A stretch of 64,000 nucleotides of DNA from Zonotrichia leucophrys gambelii. Taxonomy: Eukaryota > Chordata > Aves > Passeriformes > Passerellidae. The stretch is from NCBI RefSeq assembly GCF_028769735.1, contig NC_088170.1, forward strand, positions 48,517,585-48,581,584, read 5' to 3'. The notes beneath the pieces were generated by a model. The model made no database searches and was not told the origin of the DNA. It worked only from the letters and a program-made list of their open reading frames with translations. The first letter of the stretch is position 1; each line of letters opens with the position of its first letter. The position numbers and the translations under genes are program-made. Shown in pieces: positions 51,301 through 60,300 of the stretch.

Positions 51301-54300
51301 TTCCTGGCCAGTCTGGATGTAGGTAGCTAAGTGCTTCACTGCTAGAAACCTTAAAAAGTGGTAATAACATGTCAAGGAAATAAAAACAAGACAGTTTAAA
51401 AAATAGTGAAAATAATGTTTTCTTTTAGCTTCCTACTTGCACATACAGCACTGATACTGCTTCCCAAAACTTTTAAAGACATAAGGGAAAACAGAAGACG
51501 TGTTTGCACAATAAAATCACACTGTAAATAATCCATCAAGAACCAGAAAAGAGTTATAAACTTTATTATAACTTTAGAACAAACATGGTGAAATTGAATT
51601 AATTAGAAAAAAAAAATCTCCTTACATCTGAACTTTTTCCTATAGTTCTTCTTGTCTCTTCTTCTAGTTCCTTTTGTCTCCAAAGGTGGTTGTTCAAAAT
51701 GCCTTCTTGCAGGGCTCTGGCACTCTTCTCCTGAGAGAGCTGCCTCTGTGCTTCATCACGCTCGTCTTCAACCTACAATAATACAATTAAATAACCTGCA
51801 CCTTCAGAAAAATCAAAGCTAGCAATATTGTTCCACTCTCCCTTTTATTCTTTTAAATATTTTTACTTTCCAGAGTTACAATAATCCATTAATAAATTTT
51901 AATTTTATTCTGAAAATTAAGAAGAAATACAGAATAATTTAGTTATTTTAATTATTATTTTGTAATAATTTTGAAAAGTAACTCAAAGTTAGACTTTGAA
52001 ATACAAACAAAAAAAAGGGAACACACTACTTGGAAACCAGCTGTTGGCAAAATCTGGCAATAGTTACCCAATGCCTCTTCCATGAGCAAAGTACCTCTAG
52101 GTATAGTGGAATACAACACCAATTAAAAAGAAGCAGAAAATAAGAAGACAAGTGTTTAAGTCATTATCTAACATACCTGTTTGAAGAGCTTTCTCAGTGT
52201 TACTAACTCCATTTCTAAATTCCTTGACTGTAACTCAAGTTGCTGTTTCTCCTCCATCTCTTTACAATATTGCTCTTCTTTCCTTCTGAGTTTTTCTTTT
52301 GTTTTCTCATAGAGTGTTTCTAGTCTGAGTCTCTTTTCTTCTTCTTGTTTCAAAGTAAACCTGGGAATTAACAGTATAGTTGAGAAACTAAAGCACTAAT
52401 ATAAAAATTAGATATTCTACACTATGAACCTGCAGAAACAACTCAAACCATAAAAAATGGTAAACATTTTCAGATTTTATATTTTGACTCTAATTTTTAA
52501 CTTTTTAAAGAATTCTATCATCATTCCATTATCTACAGTATCACATTTACAGTATATGGAAATAAACTATTGACTGTTTTATCACTTGTAAGTTTATCTA
52601 GGTAAATATACTGTTACAAGACAACACATTATCAGAACACAAGATTACATACTTAAGGCTTTGGATATCACTTTTCCATTCCACTTCTTGATGAGCCAAT
52701 ATGGATTTCAAATCTTGAGTCTCTTCTACTATTAATTTTGATTCTTCCTTTTCACTTTTCAGTTTTTTTACTTCTCTCCAGACTGCTGCATACCGATTTT
52801 TTTCATGCTCTATTATTTGTTCATATTTAAGAAGTATGTTTTGAATTTTCAGTAAAATAGCAGAACCTATTTTGAGATAGAGAAGACAAAGTTGCACATA
52901 TGCATAAATACTTTCTAATGTGTAAATTATTTGATTTGGTGCAGGTGATAAAAGTTTTGGTAGTGGGAAGATTGAAGGAAGGCAGTGGGAGTTCTCCATG
53001 AGAAGAGGCCAGAGCTTGCCCCATTCCAGACACAAGACAATGGATCAAATGCAAGGGCACAACTGAGCCTCTTAGCTATGCTGGTGGCACCTCATAAAAA
53101 TATATTTAGGAGAAGACAAAACCACCACTGAGGCAAAGGCAAAAAATAGGAAAAACAGCTGCTCTGTACACACATGTCAGCGATGAAGGGGGTGGTGGGG
53201 AGGTGCTATCCTAAATATAAATGAACCAAGATATCTAGGAGTGCACACAAAGAAACTTGTAACATCTGAGGAAAAAGTGACTTTAGAATATACCTGTATG
53301 ATCCACAGTGAGCTGCTCTAAGAGCAACACAGCCTCTTTGTAGGTGGATGTTGGTAACTTGATGTCCTCTGATGTTGTGTCAGATGAGTGAGTTAAATCG
53401 AGGTCATCAGTTACATCCATGTGTATGCTGACCTACAAACAATACAGTATTTTCAGTACACAACTATGTAATATTACACATGTATGAATTACTGATTCTT
53501 TCATTCACAGTCCATATCTGATTGGTTCCATCTAAGTGATTAAAAGCTGATAAAACTATAAAGAAACTAATTTTGCAATACCTTGTTCTTTTCATTCGCT
53601 GTCTTTGCTGCAGGTCTGGAAAACAGAAATGTATTTCAGTTCTGGAATGTTTATCTTGCATTAAGAACAATAGCTAAAGTTGTTTTAAAAATGTAATTTC
53701 AGTAGGGAATTAAAGTAAAATTTAATACGAGAGTATTTTTAGACGTAGGTGAATACTGGAAAAAATTATCATCCTTATTGGAAGATTATTTTTTTACAAG
53801 GTATTAAGCGAATAGTTGAAATAACTGTTCACTCAAAGTGACAGGAATCATATAGCTACAGACATGGAGACATACAGATACACAGTTATGTGCATTCTCT
53901 GTTTAATACTAGAGGTTTTGTTCCCTTCAGTATTTAGACTCTTTCCCTTAAGGTCAAAGAACTGTAATTTTAGATTCTCTAGTGTACTTAGGCTGACTGG
54001 AGCGGAGTTATTTTTGTTCAGAGCAGCCCACACAATACTGTGTGCTACATTTCTGACCAAAACAGTGCTGACAACACACCAGCTGAACAGTGCTTGTACC
54101 CTGTTGACAATTGGTTTCTCATTTTGCCCCTCACTGTTAAGTCTGAGTATGCGAGTAGTCAAGAGGATGTACAGGTGAAGAAAAAAAAAATAAAAAGAAA
54201 AAACTCAAGCCCTAAGATGCATGTGATGAAATAGCAACTTTGTTCTTGCATAAGTCTCTCTTCTCCCTTTTAAAAAAATATATGTTCACATATGCAGTGA

Positions 54301-57300
54301 CCTTCAGGTAATTTTTCAGCACTTGTGCACATTTGTCTTTATAATGAACTTGGATAAGATGTTCAAAGCACATAAAGCAAAAAGTTGTGTTTTGAAACAC
54401 AAAAGATATCAAGTCATATTGTCACATGAAGGAACAAAAACCACTGTGCACATCAGGTTTACCAAAAAAACTCACCTTTAGCCTTAGGTCAATTTTTATC
54501 ATTAAGTAAGTTTTAGTCATAACAGTTCTTATATTCAGTACCTTCCTTCCTCTTGAGATGTTTCACTTGAAGTGCTATCATCTGGTACTTGAAAATGATT
54601 CCCACTGGAAGAGCTCATCTGCTGATTAGCCTTCTTCTTTGAAGTCTGTCCTTTATTATTCTTTGCAACATCATGATTCAGGGAAAGTTCACTACATTTA
54701 ACAGAAAAAAAACCAAACCCACCACTTGAGTAACTTTATAGAAAATATTTCTTTGAAACAGACATAAGATGATGTCAGAAACTCAGACCTGCCAGATCTC
54801 AGAAGTAACTGAGATTAAAAATATCTCTGATAAAAACCAGACAACTCCAAGCATTATGGAGTATTTAAAAAACCTTGCCCTAGGAATGAGGGGGGAATGT
54901 GGAACCTGAACGAGATTCAGGCAGTATCTTATATTCACATTAGAGGAAGTATAAGAGCAGAGATCTTTGAAGGACAGACAGAAAAGCCCTCCTGCTTAGG
55001 ACTTCATAAAAATATCAATGCCTCCTTCAAACTTTTAATATTCATTTGGTAATATCTTTTCCCTCTTCCTAAAAAATAGTGTTTTTCTTAAATGTTTCTG
55101 AAGCAGTGGTCTGCTCAGTATTGCTTTCAGCATCAAAGAAACTGCTTCAACTAGTACAATATTAGAAAATCTGAAAGATACTTAAGCATTCCTACAGATA
55201 TGAATTAGAGATCATGTCTTTAGTTTCTACTTTCATTGGCATTTTAATAATTTCTGACCTTTCCTCAGGTGAAAAATTCTTGTTGGCTTTTTCTTCTGTA
55301 GTGTTTTCATCCTCCATTTTCAAAGAGTCATTCTTCTTTAGTGTAAGCTTTTCTTTCATTTGCTGATTAGTAACGTTGGCTGGTAGTGTATTTAATTTAT
55401 CAACATTTTCCTCTTTCGCCACTGTCTGTGTATTGAAACTTCTCTCTTTGTTTTTTTCCTTCTCAACCTACAAAAATAAAGTTTCAAGTATTAATCAGTC
55501 TTTCCATAAAAGAGAAACACAACATCCAAGACTGATTAATTCAGGGTTTACCTCTGAAGAAGTGTAAAATGAAAAAAAATATAGACAAGTATTTTCACAA
55601 AAATTACATTACAAAATGTATTGCTATTGAAAGTCATTCAAATTCACTCATGATTCTATGATGTAACAGAAACATGGTCCTTAGAAAGAAAACAACAATG
55701 TATCTTAAACCATGAACAACAAAAATACAAGAGCATTACCGATGGATTAAAGGGTTAGAAGGACTGCACAATGTTTGTTATAAAAACAGCAATAAAAAAA
55801 ATCAAATGGAAGTGTGCTTGGTTACTGCTTCCTCCATGGAGGGTAGGCAGGGTAGCAGGGAAAAAGATGCCAAACCCACAGGTAGAAACAACTCCACTCA
55901 GAGCAAACAGGAACTTAAGTGAAGGGCAATGAAGACACACCATGCAGAAATCACAGCAAATGAGAAGATCAGTCAAGACCCTGTTCAGAAGCTATTTTCA
56001 TTCTTTGTTTCAGAAACAAAACTGATTTAACTGTGTGCACTTCTTTTAATGTCAATGAAGTGATAACTTCTTACACTGGAACTGAGTGCCACATAGTGTT
56101 AAAGCGGAACAATAGTGCATTCTGTGTTTTCTGAAAAAGGGGAAAAGGCAACTCTCCACTGCTGTCTTTATTCATAAGTATTGCATTTTCATTCAAACAA
56201 CTAATGTGCACAAAGCTTCTTCATTTAATGATGAATAGCTGAAGTGAACAGGACCATTGATATGGAGAAAGACAAAGAATAAGGAGTAGCAGGTGAACTA
56301 CCTCTTTTTGCAGCTGTACCTTCTCTTTCTCCAAAGCCAGGAATACTGCTTGCAGTATTCCTACCTTACTCTTAAATCTTTCCATATCTCTTTTTAGCTC
56401 TTCATCAAGACTCCTTTCCAGCACGTCACACGATTCCTGAGCACTAACGAAAAGACTTTCAGTTTCTCCTATATTACTGTTGATACAGCAGTCCTTGGGA
56501 ACATCATCATTAAATCCAGAGTACTTTTTAAGTTTCATTTCTGTTACAGAATGTACACTTTCATCACTTGCACAAACAGGTCTTATTTGAGGAAGAATAT
56601 TAGAAATGTCACCCAAAATACTTGATTCTAAGCTATGTCTCAGGCAGTAAGCAGGACCTTCCTCTGCACTTTTACTATTTCCATTATCATTCTCTTCTGT
56701 TTTCATAGTAGGCATTTTTTTTTCCTCTCCTTTAGCTAGAAACACCTTTCTGTTATTGACATTGTAATTGCCAGCTTCTTCATCTGTATTCCAGGTATCT
56801 TCTACATTTGTCTTTAAGTTATTTTGATCAGGAAGAACATCATGACTTGGAAATACAATTTCCATTTTGGGTATTTTTCCACCTAGTGTAGTTTTAATAT
56901 CCCCAAATTCACCTTGGCTTTCTAAATTATTGCTTGATTCTGTCACAGGAGATGAAAAAATGTGAGAACTTCTCAATTCTTCACCAATGCCATCTTCTGG
57001 TATTTCTTCCACAAGTGAAGCTGTTTCCCCAGCTTCATTTTCACCAAACAACTGCTTCAGCTCTGCTGTAATGTTTTTGAAATTTGTTTTCAATTCCCTT
57101 TTCTCATTTTCAACCCACATTCTTTCATATCTTTCTTCCCAAGGTTTTAGATTTAACTCCTTGTCAGCACTGTGCGATTCCTCATTTTTTGTTAGGGCTT
57201 CCTGATGTGAAACTTCTGCTTTGTCAGTCTGATTTTCACATGCTGTTTTTTCTATCAAGTTAGCAGATTCTAAAATATATTTATCCTTAAGTAAACAGGT

Positions 57301-60300
57301 ACAGACAAAAAGATTACCAAGAAAAAGGAAGTTAATCTAAGTAATTTCCACTGCAAACTCATCCTGTCATGTAACAGAAATAACAACATCAAGATATTCT
57401 GAAAGCAATTTCTATAATATAAATCAAGGGATACTAAACTAAAGGTTCACTGACTCACCTTTTTCTTAAAAATAAAGGACTTACTAGCTACTAGGACTTA
57501 TTAGAGATAACAGCTTTTCCAGGATTGGAGTTGTCTAGACAAGGGTTACTCTCACCTTTAGGCCCGCTTGCTTTCTGTAACCAGCGGCCTTCGTTAGAAA
57601 GCAATTCATTTTTTCATGTTTGCTGCTTTAATACCACTTTTCTTTGGAACTGCCCATGTTTCCTCACCTTCCTTCCCTCATACTGTCTGGCATTTTACAA
57701 TCCCCTGCCAGCTAAGCTAATACAGTGTAAATGAACATGACAAGCTTTTTACTGTGCACAACATGAACAACTGGGCCTATTTCTTCACCCAAGGCACAGA
57801 TATGTTAAATTTCATTCCAAGAGCCAAAGAAAAGCATTTATGAGGGAAACCTGTCCATTCTTTCCCTCATCCCAAAAGTCAGGAACCCAAGCTTATGTGA
57901 AAACCATACCATGGCTCACTCAACCCCCTCCAGTCTCTGACCCCACACACTTCTTCCCCATTGCTTCCTAGTGCCTTCCCCACAGGCCTGTGCCTCAGGC
58001 CCCAGGGGCTAAAACCATTCACCTCCTCTCTCTCGTTAGCAAGCCCTTCTCTGCGCCAAATTCCTGCTTTCAGGACAGGGAAGGAGCACCTCAGCCAGCT
58101 CCCATCTGTCTCAGCCTCACCATCCTCCAGGTTCACTGCCCAGCCACTGCCACTTTCAGTAGGCCTTAGTTCCATGCTCTGCCTGTCAACATTTAAGCAT
58201 ATTCCTTTGTCATCATACATGGGTGTGGGATAGAAGTGATTTGTTCCACTGTCCCTTGAGGTGCTACAGAAGACTCCAGACCCCTCTATCCAGCCCTGTC
58301 CCTCTCCAGTTGTAGGCCCAACACAAACAAGATTGTCTGCCTTATTCCTGTCTGAAATGCCCTCTGAAAAAAATAATTTCGAACACTTACTAACATGGCC
58401 AAACAAGCACATATTTTGCAGAGACAAGGAAAGCACTGAGGTCACAAAATTTAACTTTTTTTTGTTTCTTCTTCTGTTACCAAGTGGAAGGCCAGGCATA
58501 CTTAATCAAATTGATCAGCATACTGTAGACAAATTCTCTTCTTTACTTGAATGTGCATGTTGCATAGGGAAACAAATAATTTGACTGCGCTTTTTCTCAG
58601 CACTGTGCAAAAGGAAAAACACTGAACAAAATCTAAGCAAACCAATCTTGAATGTGCACGTTGCATAGGGAAAAAAAAGAATTTGACTGCACTGTTTCTC
58701 AGCACTGTGCAAAAGGAAGAACACTGAATAAGGTCTAAGCAAACCAGCTGGAAACAAATTAGTGTAACAGCAAATATCCAATATAACAATAAGGATCTTT
58801 CCTCATTATAAGAAGACTATTCCATTTTACTTCAGGCTGTTATACAACCTTTATCTACAGAATTCTCCAGAATTACTTACTCCTTGACTGGTAAGTTTCC
58901 TTCACTTTACATGTATATAACATATAATTCTTTGCTTTACAGTGTATAATACAATTTACTGTTTCAGGCTCCTAATTCAAAACCTTTGGTGTTACATACC
59001 CACACTCCATAGTTTTCAATGGCATCCTTATCTTCTTTTTCAGCTGCTGATGACATATGAAAAGTAGATCCTGAGCACTCACCTACAATGAGAAAACTAT
59101 ATTTTGATAACCAGCATGACCTAATACTACTTACATTTAGAGTGCATCTTGAATCATATTTGTGAGAAAAATCTTAACACAAAATAATGCATTGCCTCTA
59201 ATTTGTGAGCTCTTAGAGACAAAAATTACCCTAAAACAGATTGAAGATGTATCTGTGTACATTGCTTTCTTACAGGGCACTTAAAGGAAATTTGCTGAAA
59301 ATTGCTGCAAGTGGTGACAAATTAAGCAATCCTCTTTCTTAAACATGCATTACCTTGATCTTTCTCTTTGAAACACTGTGAGCCATACAGTAAATAGTTA
59401 CATGGCTCCAGCAGCTGTAATTCCCCTATGTGTATATGTGCAGTACACAAAAAATCATGAAAAAAAAAAATCACAGCTTTGAAATATTTTAAGGCCCTAG
59501 CTTTACATGAAACAAATCTGTTTCTAGACATGGATCTGGACTGAGTATTTCAAACTGCTACCTTATCTGTTGCCAAATGGAAAATTGAAAAACAGACTTG
59601 TGTAATGCTGAGAAACAATCCATGATCTGAACACTTTGCTTATATTGTTGAAAACTGGATTCCACTCTTCCTTCTCTCAGAATTTCTATATAATATGGGC
59701 AGGTCACAAACTTCTCAGATGCATTCACTCAGTCTGGCAGCCTACCCTGAATCTCTGTTACACCAGAGAGCTGCACTCCAGATAATCCCAGACACAATCT
59801 AGAAACAGCACCTCACTGTCATTGTTCTTGTGGAAGTCATATTGTACACTTTCAAGTGAGAAGTTTTCAGAAAGAAATGAGTCTTAGCAACTCAACTGGG
59901 GAATCTAAAAACAAGAGATGGAGGATTTCACCCACATCACTCTGCACCTCCTGTCTTGTTCCATAAGGTCATGGATTCTACACAACAGCATTTCTATATA
60001 CAAAGCTTCACTGCTAAAGAAGGACACAATATCCTTCCTACAAAAAAATGAGCAAGACTGAGAAAAATACATAGGTATCATCATAAAAACACAAAAGGGC
60101 ACAACCTCACGTCTTGGCATCTTCGCTTTAGGTGAATACTTTTGCAAGCCTTCCTTAAAGAGTTCTTCACATTTGATACAAGCTCAGAGTTACAACTTTA
60201 TGTCTGAACTCCTCAGTCAGCCAAAGGTCTCCAGAGGTCAATTCTGACCCCAAGTTACTCAGTGTGAAGTAACAACCTTTTCCTCCCATCTCACTGCTAG

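Noticed and set aside
57879..58499. Open frame of 206 codons on the minus strand inside intron 6
   Set aside because: In the same orientation as the host gene but with no acceptor/donor pair giving matching phase and no family similarity; the neighbouring exons are better joined without it.
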